Shown one piece after another: positions 34,758 to 49,500 of a stretch of 64,000 nt of DNA. Position numbers and translations under genes: made by a program. Origin of the DNA: Brugia malayi (Eukaryota > Nematoda > Chromadorea > Rhabditida > Onchocercidae); contig NW_025062475.1 in the NCBI RefSeq assembly GCF_000002995.4, forward strand, positions 9,800,187 through 9,864,186. Reading direction: 5' to 3'. Every line of letters starts with the position of its first letter. The first letter of the stretch is position 1. The notes under the pieces were generated by a model, which saw nothing but the letters and a program-made list of their open reading frames with translations, made no database searches and was not told where the DNA came from.

Positions 34758-34883
34758 ACAGAAATTCTGTATTTCAGTTAATTAACTATCGATTAACTTC
34801 AACAGAAATTCTGTATTTCAGTTAGTTAACTATCAATTAACTTCAACAGAAATTCTGTATTTCAGTTAATTAACTATCAATTA
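34758..34883. repeat. 44-bp tandem repeat, nearly three copies
   Basis: Copies start at 34758, 34802 and 34846; the third stops after about 38 bases. Each contains ACAGAAATTCTGT, itself a 6+6 inverted repeat around one A. Copies differ by single substitutions (TTAATTAAC/TTAGTTAAC, ATCGATT/ATCAATT). Too short and too A/T-rich to be a CRISPR array, and there are no spacers. Confidence 0.95.
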
Positions 34884-37800
34884 TTATGATATACATACGG
34901 ACTTCTATGTCATCATCAATCATAAAAACGCTGCATACTTTCAATTAACTGATTGTTTGTTTACTGTCTACATCTTACACATCATTTCTATATTCTCATA
35001 TTCTCCTACAAAGTCCGCTTAACATGTGGTGCGGAAGGAATAATAATTTCAAAAATTTCAAATCATCTCTTAAGCAGTAAGCAACATATTAACACCGTCT
35101 GTATTATTTTGTTGTACGCATTACTTCAAACATTTTATAATTCCATTAAAAAAAAAAAAAAAACGATAAAATAAACCATTTCGTATGAACAAAAATTCGA
35201 TTGTTTTTAGAGACAATACACAATACAATAAAATGTCACATTGAGAGAAAAAGAAAGAAACATTCTAAAATGAAAAAGGGAAGTTCAGAAAACAAATGAT
35301 GAAGTAAAATAGTTTAATTCAATTTAAAATAGAAAAAAACCAACGGCAAACACAGCGTTTATTAAAAAATAAAAGCCAAAAAGGGGTGAGGATACATGAC
35401 AATGATAACAATAATAAACTGACTTCGTATGTTTCTTTTCCTATTCCCAACATGACAAATTCCCTTTAACTATTTCTTAGTAAGCGAACTTTCGAGATAT
35501 TTTTTGGGAAAGCACTTTGAAAAGCTTACATTACACCAGATTAACTTTTAAATGTTAAAAATTTTGGCAAAATTACAATTAAAAGCATGAAAGATCGCCG
35601 TCAATTTCCGCTACTAATAATCGCTTTCATTTTTCTTTCAACCATTACTTTTGCGACAGCGTTACATAATTAACGTACACATACGCACACACACGCGTGT
35701 AGCATTAACCGATATCACAGTATAACCCAAATTGAGAAAATAAAAGTAAAAAAAATAAGAAATGAAAACGAAGTGATAAAAAAAAAAAACAAAAGAAACA
35801 AAAAGCGAAAAACGGCCTTTTTTGTAGGATAAAGGATAGAAAAAAAGTAGGAATTTTATCAGATGGAAAATGAAACAGAGAAAAAAATTACTATTTATAG
35901 TGCTGATGAACATAATAGTAGTCATAATAGTATCAAGTATTTGAAAAGTAGAAATTGAAATTTGTACAAAACCAGGCATTCCAATAATGAACAAAAATTT
36001 TAACGAGAGCAATTTAAAAATGACTCAGAAACTTACACTTCAAAGACACGAAATTAATTAATCACGCACATCAATTAAATCAATTCATCAGCTAGTCAGC
36101 AAAATGGATTGATAGAACAAATTGTCAGTTTGAAAAAAAAAAAAAAAAAACAAACAGTTACATAACCATATAAAAATTATTCAAAACTTTTTGTCCATTT
36201 GCTCATTTCATATATTTTGTCCTATATCTTTCATGTATTGTATACAAAAGCCATAAACAACCATAACCATTGCAGTATATTACTAGAAAAAGAGATGGAG
36301 AACAAGGATTATTATCTATCATGAATCTCACGTTACAGTCTAAATATTCCTAAAATCATTGCAAACTACGACCCAATCAATTTTCAAATGAAAATTAAAA
36401 ACAAAATCCAGTACATATGCCATATAAACATTCTTGAATTGAGGTGCTAAAGATTATTTGATGAAAGCATCATGTTTTACAATGTAATATAATGAATAAT
36501 GTAATAAGTCACTCTAATTTATTTTTTCATAGCCCTGTGAAGAACCAACATTACACTATTTTTTTATCTTTTGTAATATATTTAATGATAACTTAATAAT
36601 TTTAAATCGTAACAGTGAAGATTTGAAATGATGCTTCCATCACCAAGCCAGCTTCTCTTCTCTGAAGAAAAATCAAATGCTCCAAGAAATCCAAATGAAA
36701 AGTACACTGTCACATACATACGTGCACGCACACACAAGAAAAAAAACACGCATAAGTTCATATATATATATCAAGGTAGAGGCAGCCACAAAGTATGAAA
36801 AATAAAATTACTATAAAAGAAAAACAAAACTATAGCTAAATGTAGAAAAAACAGCTACGAAAATTGTACATGCGTATACTCACATAACATTTCAACATCA
36901 GCATTTCATCAGCAAATACGAATATTAAACGTAACGTACGCCAATGCTCCATTATATACATATACAATTACATATAGAACATTGACTTATTCTTTTTTCC
37001 CATACATTTTCATTCTTAAAAAAAAAAAAAAAAAATGCTAGCGTTTCTTTAAGCTAAATCAATAGCAGCAAACAGTAGTAATAATAGTAACATTGATCGT
37101 AACTGTAGCAATAACAACAGTTTACTGATAAAAACATCTCGATGGATATTAATTGACAACAATATTAGAAAAATTTCTTCTTCAGGCACCGAACGGCAAT
37201 AAAATACAACTTGCTCGAAATATGCGTAAGCCAACTTTTCATCATATTACCCGTATACTTACACCCTTTATCATTTTCATCAGCAGCATCATTATATTTC
37301 CTAGCAAACTGAATCAAACATCCCGAAAACTTATTTTACTTCATTAAAATTGGCTTCTACAAACTTCCGCTTCATCTCTTTCTCTCTCTCCTATATTTCA
37401 CCACAACTATACAAAAAATTTGAAGCCTAGATAAAAAAAAAAAGAAAAAAAAAACTAAAGAGAAAAACAGGAAATGATGATAGAAAATATTTTCATGGTC
37501 TTATTTTAAACTGCATTCAATTTTAAAATTCTAAGATTTTTGACACTAAATTGTTGAAATAGAACAGAAAATAAAAATAAACAAAAACAAGAATTGCAGT
37601 AACAGTAAATATAATCTCAGATCATTAGATTGACATTCCTTCCACTGCGTGAAACATGTAAGAATACAGCCCGCATGGGCATAATAAATAATTATACATA
37701 GCAGTAAGACAAATAAAACAACAACCAACAATTATGAGAGCTAAATAACAAAATGAGCCGTCATCAAAAAGAATCACCCGCTTTGGCAGCACTATGTGTC

Positions 37801-38056
37801 AAAGAAACAAACATAACAAACAAAGTGGCAAACAAGATAGCAACCGGACAGACAAACACGTACATCACCGTCAACAACTGCGCATGCTGAATTTAAAATG
37901 CCCAGAAAATTATATTTCCAAGATGTCAGAAATTTGAAAATTCCAGCTAAATACAAAAAGAACAACTATTATCTCTCTTTACTTGCTACTTCCCGAACCA
38001 CAGAGGAATTCCGGAATAACAAAACAAGAAAAAAGAATAACGATATTCTCACTGTG
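34884..38056. other. Intergenic/3' flank downstream of cbp-1
   Basis: A/T-rich sequence downstream of the cbp-1 stop, with poly-A runs at about 35147-35162, 36132-36150 and 37018-37035. I see no clear AATAAA close to the cbp-1 stop on the minus strand, so its 3' end is not placed. No other gene supported. Confidence 0.5.
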
Positions 38057-40559
38057 TTATCTGTATGGTTGCTGATCTTGATTAACTGCCCCTTGTTGCA
38101 TTTGTTGAACACCAGGCTGCGCTGCACCAGGTTGCATCATTGGTGACTGAGTGACGTTGCTGACGGATGGTGAACGTCCAACAGGTGGTGAACGGACCTG
38201 AAATAACACCGCCAAATTACACAAATCTGCATACTTACGAATAAATTATTGTATGCAGGCATACACAAAAATCTAAAAATACCATTAAAATCAGCAGATT
38301 TCAGTCAAATACTGAAAATACAATAACTCCTCTTTCCAAATCATCAAAAGAGAACTCTATTTCCTTATCTTCTGTCCGAAACCTACAGAAGCTATCCTAA
38401 ATGATGGTACAAGTTAACCACCTGACTGAACTGAGACTGCATAGCTGGGCTCACAGGTTGTGGATTCCGCTGAAACTGCTGCTGCCATTGCGGCTGTGTC
38501 ATTGCAGTACCGGCCATTTGACCTTGTGAACTCATCGAAGCATACTGACCACCAGGGCCGCGAGGTTGTTGCTGGCCACTTTGCGATACTTGGGATTGCT
38601 GGTGTTGATAATACTGTTGCTGTGAAACTGTCCCCTGTTGCCATTGCCCACTTTGTTGAGTTACCATCTAAAACATTACAAAGGGACGGTAGCTAAGAAG
38701 TAATATCAAATCAACAGATATGACTACTGTAATTCCCTTCTAAAAAAGATCAGAAAGTTACATCCGACCATGCAGTAAATAAGCCAAAAAAGTCAATATT
38801 TTAAGCAATTCCTACAGCATATCGGCATGAGTGAAAGTCGAAAAATTACTTGAGGCTGCCTTATCATTCCCTGTTGTTGCTGATGCTGCTGTTGCTGCTG
38901 CTGTATGGCACTAAGCTGTTGCTGATTTAAACTTTGTGGAATCTAAAAATTGAATTATGATGTCTATTTTTGACTACAAAAAAAATGAAAGAAAGTGAAA
39001 TTCTCCTTGATCTCATTCTTCAGGATCATTCTATTTAGAAATTTTGAGACTCACGTCTCCACCACTTCTTTCATTGTTCGTCATTTTGATAAAAGCGGCA
39101 AAAAGATGAGGCATTTTCTTCAAGTCATTCAGTACTTTGTCTTTATCTTCCGCTCGTTCTGCATTTTTAAACCTCGTTAGTATTGCTTGCACCTGAGGAT
39201 CTTGTTGCAACGCAGTACGATCAATCGGCTGTCCAGTATAAACTTTCGCTGAAAATATTATGATGACAATCAATCTGTTACGAGCTAGAAAAATTCGAAG
39301 AATTCTAACCTTTTCTAGGGAAATATCATAAAATTCAAGAGAGATGCAAATGGGAGGATTACAAAAAAACAAAACCTCGTAAATTTTGTATCCCTTGTTG
39401 CATTATTGGCTGTGACTGTGAGTTCTGTGGTATAGACTGTCCAAGCATCATTGGTTGCCCAGCATTACCTCCGTAGCTAGAGGATGGTCCTGCAGTTCCG
39501 GACATACCACAAGTGTTTTGCTGTGCAGCACCACGTCCATATGGTGGAGGATTCATCGGTTGTTGAGCATGTTGCATTTGTCCAACCAGTCCTGGTCTTT
39601 GCATGCCACCCAATTGTGATGTCTAACATTAAGAAAAAGAAATTTTTGTATAAAATTTACATCAATTGATATATCTTAAGCTGTTCAGTCAAACTGAAAC
39701 TTATTTGTTGATATTCCTTGTCTATATATTTTCGATCTCTAAAACATTTGGAAAAAAAATCAACCATGTTCATGCGTACGCCTTGCTGATGTGGAGCCTG
39801 TTGCTGCTGAACTTGTGATATGGTATGGCTTTGCTGCATTGTGGTAGGGACGCCTATCATGTGTATTTGTGAATTGCCAACACCACCTACAATATACAAC
39901 ATATCAATAGCGGTGGCAGTAATAATTAACAACATTCATCTCGAAATACTGCAGTGGAATAACATAACAACTTAGTTGTGTGAGTTACCACTTGCATCGA
40001 CTTACTGATACACCTAGCCCGAATTTTTATTAAATTCATTATTGTCATGTCGACTAAATATGTTATTTATTACACAACTATGTCATTTATCACTTCAATA
40101 TGTTGTGACAAACATTAAGACATAAGAAGTCTTAAATATATTGTTATGATAGATGGTAAAAAAGTGGTCTTATAACAGTTATAATTTGTCTTTTTTTTAA
40201 AATTCTTAATAGTCATAATTTGTCAACCCTTCAAAAAAAAGACGTAACAAACAGTCTTAATGACATCTTGTAAGTTCATTTTTATATAAAAGAGGAAAGC
40301 GACTAACTTTAATCAAATATTAGTTTTTATTCTAACTTTCTTACGATCAGCGCCTAACCTTTTCCATGCGCCTGGTACTGATGTGGCTGTAGCTGCTGCA
40401 TTTGTGCCATCTGCTGCTGGTTAGGTGACATCACGCCCTGCGGTTGTCCCATTTGTATGTGCTGCATATGTGTCATACTAGTACCCTGATAAGTTTGCAT
40501 TGATCCAGTACTATGATGAGCTGTCACAGCCTGAGACATATTCATCGCACTAGTTGGTC
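38057..40559 (-). CDS. cbp-1: cbp-1 exons 33-39: Q-rich C-terminus with NCBD
   Basis: Gln/Met/Pro/Gly-rich C-terminal region. Exon 36 (39055-39248) holds the nuclear-coactivator binding domain: [20 protein letters not shown], then [19 protein letters not shown], where PHLFAAFIK matches the family signature PQLMAAFIK. Exon 37 is short and Gln-rich. Exon 39 ends QDQQPYR before TAA at 38057-38059. The donor of exon 34 is unclear: GTTGAT (used) or GTACGC, both in phase 0. Confidence 0.93.
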
Positions 40560-43500
40560 CTGAAAGATGCACACTGATTCCGAAAAATTGCAATCTACTC
40601 CCTGTTCTTTGCTTTCTGTTCTATTAGGATGCCTTTGATACCTCCTTGAGAAAATATCAATGCTATTATCTGCATTAAACCACCTACATGAACCACATGA
40701 ATTACTGAATTACATGAATCCAAAAATTCAGTGAAGGATATAATGTATTATAAACTTCTTTTATATGACACTGACAAATGGATCGCGTAAGCTTAAAATA
40801 AAATAAAGGAATTTGAAGATCGGCCAAAATAGGTTAAAGGACTGATCCCACATTCAGAAAATCAGAAAATAAATTTCCAACACTAACCACCAGACTGCGA
40901 GGGACCTGGTGTGCTCGTTCCACCATAACCACTAGAAAGCATATCCATGCGGCGACGCATCATCATGTCAGCACGACGATTCTGTGACCTTCGTTGCTCT
41001 TGTAGTTTCTGGCGAATATTCAAGCAGAATGGAACCTAAGAATATAATTACAAATTAAAAACCTAGTTCGGCAATGGTAGGACTGCATAAAGCTCCAGAA
41101 ACATAGACATCTGTTGCACGTTTGAAATGAAGCGTTGAATTTACCTGACATGAAGTTCCATTGCAATGTTTGGCGTGATAACAACATAAAGCAATAAGCT
41201 GTTTGCAAATAGCACAATTTGCATTTTGTCGCTTTTTGCAACCTTTAGTGTGCTGTACTACACGCTTCATTTTGTGACACGTTGAACGTCGACAGTTTGC
41301 ATCGCGACATTGACACGCATGTACCAATGATTGAATACAACGCTGCAATACAAATTCATAGTAATAATAAAACCAAGATTTTGTGAAATCCAAATGTTTG
41401 AAACAATTTAAACTTGGATTTCCATATTCGAAAAAAAGACTTCTGGAAAAACTATACTTTTGCATAGAAACCAGCAAATTATATTACTTGAATGCTTTCA
41501 GTTCGTGAATTGGTTGCATCATGCTTATCCTCTACTTCTACCAGTGTACTGACTTTCTCTAATTTGTGTGGATGCGACATTGTTTCATAACATTTATTGC
41601 AAAGGTCGAAATCCTAGAATAAAGAGGTATAAGAGATAAAATGGAGAAGTAACATCAATGAAACATAATTCTCAATATTACTTAACATCAGTTTCGGTTT
41701 TATCTCTAAGATGTAGAAGCTCTGAAAACTTACTTCACAAGTTGTACAATGCCAAATAGCTGTTCCTTGGCAACTATTGCACGTGTACGAAAGTCCTTCA
41801 CTTTTCTCTTGATTGTGTAATGCGTGACAAAAGCATATTGTGGAATATTTGGCGCGTCGTAACGAGGAAAACTCCCAGTGTTCATCACGAGCACGTGTTA
41901 AGAATGTATCACGCCCATCCATAAGATCGCTTGCTATTAGTGGATCGGGGTCCTGAAAAAAGTCCAGATTTATTAAAATATCGGAACTTATTGAAAAATG
42001 AATAAAAGCTGACCCAGCACCATATAAAATGTTTAATAATAAACTAAAAATATATATAAATGATTTTTAATTCATGAAGTTTACAGCAGATTAATTCGTG
42101 ATTCAATTACAGGTAGAGAACTGTGATGTGAAAAGAAATTGAGTTCAGCAACAGTTTTCTTCATTTTTTCTTCCACTCCCATTGCTATATTAATGGTATC
42201 ATCCGTAAAATTGTTTTAGCAAATTAAATCATCCGCAGAAACTTGTTCTATTTCATGTCTTCACTACTGACTACTGACCTAATAATTCCAGCCAACTAGT
42301 CTAATGTCGACACAACATACCTTAATTTCGTTGTTTTGTGCTGATAATTCCGACTGTGGGCTCATTAATCGAATAGTAAAAAATACTTCTTTATGTTTCT
42401 CGAAGTTTATGTACAGCTTATCCGTGACTTCATTGCCCGTTTGTGAACAAACCTTTTTCTTATTCTTTGAGTTACCCTTTTTCAAATTATTCTTCTTTTT
42501 GCTAAAATAAAGAAATTCTTAATCAAAGTTTTGAAACAAGTACATTCCAGATTTTTTATTGAAAGAATTATTTATTAAAAAAGTTTCTCTCATACTGCTG
42601 CATTTTAGATCAGTTCATAAGTTATGGCTCCATCTGTTACTTCTAGCTCATTTATTAATAAAAAGATTAGCAAGAATTATTTAGAGGTTCTTTTATCTAC
42701 AAAATTTCTCTCATCAATGCAAATAACTGAACTAAAATTACCTGTTCTTTTTACTTTTCCCGTTATCTCCATCATGGAAAATATCATCACCATCATCATC
42801 CTCAGCATTTTGTTGCTCTTGGCGTGCTGCTTCTTCCTGGCGCTTGCGTTCTTGTTCTTCATTTTGTGCTTCACGAATGCAATCCTCGATTACATTTGGC
42901 CAAAAATCCCCTTCGAAGTAGGACAATTCCATTGGAGTTACCAAATTCTCATCTCGGGCCTATTAAAGTAAAAATTCGAAATTTGAGATACCAATACTTG
43001 AGATACCAAAAAAAAAAAATACCTCAAAACTCAAGCCTTTTAAATTTCCAAATTAAATTAAAACTCCCGCAAAAATACAAAATTTGCCGTCAGCACTAAA
43101 ATCAACTAAAAATATATAAATTAAGCTCAGGTACTCACCTGTTTGTAAATATCTTTGTAATCAAAAACCGTATGCTCGCCAACACCTTTATCAAGCATTT
43201 TTTTATACCAGTCTTGAAGGCGTTTAGGCTTCGGTATTCGTTGTTCTGGTGGATGACAGTGAAAAATGTAGTCGTCACCCTCGGATGGTGGACATGCCCA
43301 AATGTGAGCCATTGTATAACCCAACATCATTGCATAATTTAGATAACCAAGCAAGATTTCGTGGTATACTTCCGTACGTAACTGCCGAGGTTGAAAGAAA
43401 TGCACCGAATCCAAGTAGGCAATATATACTCGTCTGAAAAGTGATGCAACAACAATGTGAGCCGTCAGGCATAGTTGAAATATTTTGAAATCTACTTATC

Positions 43501-46500
43501 CCAAAATTTAATACCTTTTATTTGGTGGTGGGCAGTTGCTTCCATATTCCTGCACATGCAAACCGAAAAAACAAACTTCCACACCATCAATAACTTCGAA
43601 AGCAAAAATTGCTTTTGTTCGATAAGGGAATTTTTCCGGAAAACCAAGAGGTCCATATCTGAAAAAAAATTTTTGGTCTCGTTTTGGAAAACAAATACGT
43701 TCTCCTAAAACTAGTGTCCTAAGTGTTATTTCTGGCTAAAGTGTAGAATAACCCTTCAATATCACTTAAGAGCTATAGTTGGAAAATTTTGTGATGCCGA
43801 AAAATGCCTTCTTACTTTTGTTTCATCAAAGGTTTTACTTCCACTTCTTTGTCAGCTGCACAAAGTACACGAATGATAACTTCGTAATCCTTGCCAGCAG
43901 GATTATTCTTCATAAATTTATTGACACGTTCTTCAATAAATCGTGACAATTGGCAATGCGGTAATTTCTTGGCTGTAAAACGATTTTCTGCCGGTGCCAG
44001 ATTTTTCTCGCGACGACATGTAGCGCAAATAAATCCCTCCGGGAAAACCTGGAAGGAAATCTAATGAAAAATGGACAAGGGAAATCAAAATGATAATGAA
44101 TTCCTCACATTTATAGATGTTATTCAGTAATGAGAAGTAATAAGTAAGAAATTTAAACAATTATGCTGAACAATACGTCTAACTATTACTTCATTTTTAT
44201 AGTTCAGTCTTTATTTATATAAATTCGAAGAAATTCCATAACCATGCCCAAATACAACCAAAACTTTTCAATATGAAAACATGTGCAGCTGGAAACAAGG
44301 CTAAGCAGCCAGTGACCAATAAAATTTGTTGAAAACTACTTTGAATTTTTAGAAGAGCTTCCTTTTGACATTGTAAGACTAACTAGGATAACAGCACAGT
44401 CAAGCGATATATGACTTACTTTCTTGTTGAAAAGCGCGCATACTCGATGCCATTTTCGGAAACATTTTATACATTTTTCAAATGGCTCGAAATCAATTTG
44501 GTCGTTCTTCATTTGTACGAATTTGGATTTTGGTACCATACTGCAAGAAAAAATTTTATTCATGACAAACCTTCCGATATTTTCCGAAATGATTCATGTG
44601 AAGCAAATTTTGATTCACATAGCATGCATGAAAGAAACTGAATTCGTATAATAATCGAACTTACTTCGATGTATCATTTGGATTTTCACTCAAACTTATG
44701 CCGCTTTCTGGCAGAGCTTCAAAACATTTCGTACAATAAGTGTAACGCTCCGAAACTGTTACACCATATTGAGTTGATCTGAAACATGCAACAAATGTTT
44801 CATACAATTATTTGTATCAAAACATTTTTCTATTACGGTTCGTTTTTTTTCTCTCTTAACTAATTTTATTGCAAAAACTTTTATTGCATTTATTTTCTAA
44901 TTTTGGTAGCAAAAGAAAAATACTTGTATAAGCAGAAATCTGCTTATACAATTAAAATTTTCGTGTCGGCGAATACTTGAAATGAAAAAATAAACATAAG
45001 ACAGTATGGTGAATTTTAAAAGTTAGAAGGTAAATTACGTTGTCTCATAAACATGATATGTTTGATCACGTGCAATTGTACACATCGACTGGCCATAACA
45101 AAACAATGCCAGTGGTGTAAACGACAATTTTTGACCACAACAATAACCCATTTTTTGCATTACGGGATTGATTTCCTCCACAAACACTTCACTCAACTGC
45201 AAATGGCTTCTGTTTTTTATTCAGATCTTTTTGCAAGTATAAATTTCAAAACTGAAGCATTTACATCGCACATTTATATAACTTGAAAAACTTTCATTTA
45301 ATTGTTGGCTCAGCGAATTCTACCCAACTATTGATTAATTCTTGTTGCATAATTAATATGATAGTCTTCAGCATTATATACTTGCTCTTTCTTCTCAATC
45401 TCCTCTTAAAAACTCACCGCTTTAGAGCTTCATAAAAAAAAAAAAAAAAAAAAGTACATAAAGCCAACCTTATTGCAGTATTTGTAAACTTTTGAATTCT
45501 TTCGATTATAGAGCCAAGCATTATCGAACATTAACCACATATCATCATTGAAATCCCACGGATTCTTATATTCACCTGTATCTAGTTTTCGGCTTACTGT
45601 TGATAGATCCATAGGTTTCTTGACAATATCAAAGTAATCCTGCAATTTTAAATCAATAACCAGCCTTACGTTTTTAAAAACATTCATTACTAAAAATTCA
45701 ATAAAAATGAGAAGACTGATTACCGGTATGCCGAGAATATCTGGATCGACAGGAATTCTGAACGGTATTGATTCTTCCATACTAAGAAGCTTATCCACAA
45801 CCGGTTTCAAATTATTTCGTAATTCATTGGCATCAAATACCTGAAGTTATTTAAATTAATGGAATTTATGAAAAATGCTTTTGGATACTCGGATATTCTT
45901 CCCATTTCTTATAAGATGTTGCAACTACTTTTTTATAGTACACACCTTATCCGGTAATTCTTTTTTTTCTTCAACTTTTATTTCTCCTTTACCATCAGCT
46001 TTGCCAATTTTTATTTCTGTTTTAACTGCATTAACAGAAACTTTCACTTTTTCTGCATTTGCTGTATTCGATGTTCCAGGTTTTGCTAAAAGAAAAACTA
46101 TTATTTATAGCAGTAAATCAGTCAAAGTCTTTCTTAAATTTATTATGAAAATTGATATTTTAACCTGGAATTTTTCTGGTATTTCAGACCATCACATATA
46201 CATTCATTTTTAAACCACTTATAAGGATGCTGGCTACCCTTCTTTAAGGTTCTCCTCACCAAGGGAAATGCAATGAAATTAATCACTCCGAAAACCTACA
46301 ACAGCATCCAGAGGCATCTGCTGATGACTCGGTACCAATTGCCACATCACCAGGCACTTCCATTTTTATCCCTGAAGTTATTACCTGACCATTCGTCATT
46401 GCATTCCCACCTGTATGACAAGAACTTTATTTCAAGAAAACTGACTAGAACAAATTTTTTCAAATTCTTCAAAATGCTGTAAATTCTGAATTTTTATGAT

Positions 46501-49500
46501 GAATCTCACAGACTATAGCGAAATATTAAGCTTGCGATTTGTAATGCCGTAAGAAAGAAACTCTTACTTATAGAGGTAGACAGCCCATTCATTTGTGGTG
46601 TGCCCGTACTGGTGCTTGGTTGGAACGACGGCGTAGTTCGGTTCGGTGGTCCAGGCATATCAAAGTCAACTGAAAAAGAAAACCAAATAAGGATTTAATA
46701 GAATGTAACTTGTTGCACTAAGAAACTATTATTGATTTCAATCAGCTAATATGTCTGACAATTTACTAGAAAACTTAGTGTCGAACAATATTAATTTCTT
46801 TCGAGATACTAAATTGTCTAACTAAAAATTTCAGTTCGCTCTGCTTCATCCTTTTAATTTATACTACATAATGTTAAGGACGAACCACCTGGCTGGGGTG
46901 GTTGCATGCCAGCCACGGCACCCACTTGTCCTTGTTCATGTAATCTCTTAATTTTCTTCTCTTGTAATTCCTTTTGAATCTTATAAATTTTCTCCGCAAG
47001 CAAATGGTAGTATTCTCCCTGAAAGAAGAAACTTTCTTTTCAGAAAGAAAACTCATGCACAGCCTAAATAGATGCAAACAAACTCTCTTATAGTTTATTG
47101 ATAAAGTTTGATTACAGGTACAAAATATTTTATATCATTTTTGCTATTTAATAATTTTTTGTTGAGTAAATTTTTTTGTACTCACGCGATCATTGGCCAA
47201 TTCGAACATTTCCCTTTCAACTTTTCGCGCATAATTCACCAGATCTTTGATGCGTTGATCGTGAATGGACGCAGGATCAGGTGACGGAAATATTGCTTCC
47301 ACAAGTTTCCTAACCAAGTGATTACGCAGATCTTCAGTCACTGCATTCTGCCACGGTTTCTTAACTACCGGTGCATCCGGAGGTGGTAAACCAATGATGT
47401 CCTTGGAAGTAATGAAAATACCGGAACCTTTCCCTAATGATGGCACCAATTTGTTTGGTGGATTCGGTGATCGAAACGGATCGCTGAAGTTTCATAAAAA
47501 ATTTTTGTGTGTAAACGTTTTAAAATTTAATTAATTAAACAACATAAACAATACATCAATAAGAATTTTTAAATATAGAAACACTCCCGAAAAATTCACC
47601 TTGTGGGGTTGAAATCTATTAAAAAAGCGTTGATTGATGTGGATCCAGAAGAATCATAAGCTGGCATATTATGGGAATTTGTATTTGGTAGCAAAGCTGC
47701 GCCAGGACCAGACTGTTGTTGTTGTTGTTGCTGCTGCTGTTGTTGTTGTTGTTGTTGTTGCTGTTGCTGTTGTTGTTGTTGTTGTTGTTGTTGCTGCTGT
47801 GCACTGATTCGATTTGGCATTCCAACATTATCAATATCTGCGGCATTGCCTGGACCACATGGCACTTGTTGCGCAGATCCTGCTCCAGTAGTTCCAAACG
47901 GTTCGGTACCTAAAGAGCCTTTCATAAATTTTTGCAAATCGAATCCTCAACATGTGTAAAAATATTCCTCAATAGAAAAGCCGATATAAAAAATCAGTCA
48001 CAGTGCAATGAAATTGTCTGATAAATGAAGTTCAGGATTTACCGGGAACAGTACGTCGGTCCACTGCTTGCGCTACATTTTGCCTACTCTTCAAGGGTGT
48101 ACAAACTGGACAGTCATCACGCACACAGTTCTTCCAATGAGAAATAATTTGTCGTGATGATGGACAGTGAGGATCTGTAATTATTTCGAATACCATAAAT
48201 GCATTAAAAAATTGTTTCATACATGACACATTACCACTCTTTATTTTGCAATTAATTTTTTCCATTCTAATTTAAATGAACTACTCTGACATAAGATACA
48301 GCGCATTATTTCCCTAGTAACACATCTGCATATTACGCCATGATATGGTTGCTCATTCAACTGACGATACCAGCTCACTGTTTATTTCACTCTGCTGGGA
48401 TGTCTGCGGAGCTTTTACTTCACTTTAACATTTAAGTAGTTATTCATAAAGCCAATAACTTCATACATCAAATGCTTTAACTAAAAGTGATTAATAAATC
48501 ACGAAAGTTGCATATATTTGTGAAGGTATATTTTGATTCAATCCTATATTCAAACAATTACAAAATCGAAAAAAATAAAAAACATACAACTACAAGCGCT
48601 TCCACTATTACACGTTGTCATATGTTGCAATACACCTTTCATCGTTGAACAATGTTGCAAAGTGCAAGTGTATCGTCCATTTGCGCCATCCTGAAATAAG
48701 CGTAATTTTTCGTAATAATTCAAAAACCATGATGATTCAGTGTGATTCATAACGTCAATATTCCAAAAAAAAAGGAAAAAAAAAAAAAACTTGTACTTTC
48801 CCCACTTTTTAATCTATTAACCCACTATTCACTAGTCCAAACTAATGAAATCAAATATTTCGAATTTAAAAAAAAAAAAACGGAAAAATCAATAAAAAAC
48901 ATTCCCATTATGTCAAAATGTAAAATAAGAAGAAAACACGCACCGCAGATCGCTCTCGTTGTTGGCATTTGTGGGCATGTAAAAGTAGTACCAACTGTAA
49001 CTGAATAAGCTTTCTTCGTCCAGGATCTTGATTATTCCCTTGCGTACCACTAGTTGGAAGTGTACTGCTCACTGATGCGCCTTCTCTTGGTGCATTGTTA
49101 TTCATGCCAGTAAACTGAAATTTTTTTGTCCAATTTTTTTCCCTTCGTTGTTCTGTCATCAATTCAAGGATTGGAAAAAATAAAAATGAAAAATTATTGT
49201 TTTATTTTTAAAATATTAGGGTTAACAAAATCGAAATGATAAATCTAGCAACAAACGACCACAGCTGGCTGAGGAAAAAGGACATTTGCTTAAATCTTGT
49301 TTTAATAATTGATGGTTCTGGAGAATGCTGTCAGGTGCGATATTTTTTTACTGACATGTAAATTTTTTCTAGCTTCTATTAAATTTTTAAGTTCGTAAAA
49401 AGAAATTTCCTTATTATTGGATTTTGCACAAAAATAAGTAAGCATTACTTGCTGTATTTGGCTAGAAGCTGAAGCATTTGCTGGTGGCATCTGAGGTGGC

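Noticed and set aside
34758..34883. CRISPR-like array
   Set aside because: Units are contiguous, without spacers, in a eukaryotic genome.
42624..42971. 115-residue plus ORF with hydrophobic segments
   Set aside because: Shadow of cbp-1 exon 27 on the opposite strand.
47716..47913. Poly-leucine plus ORF
   Set aside because: Antisense of the cbp-1 polyglutamine tract.
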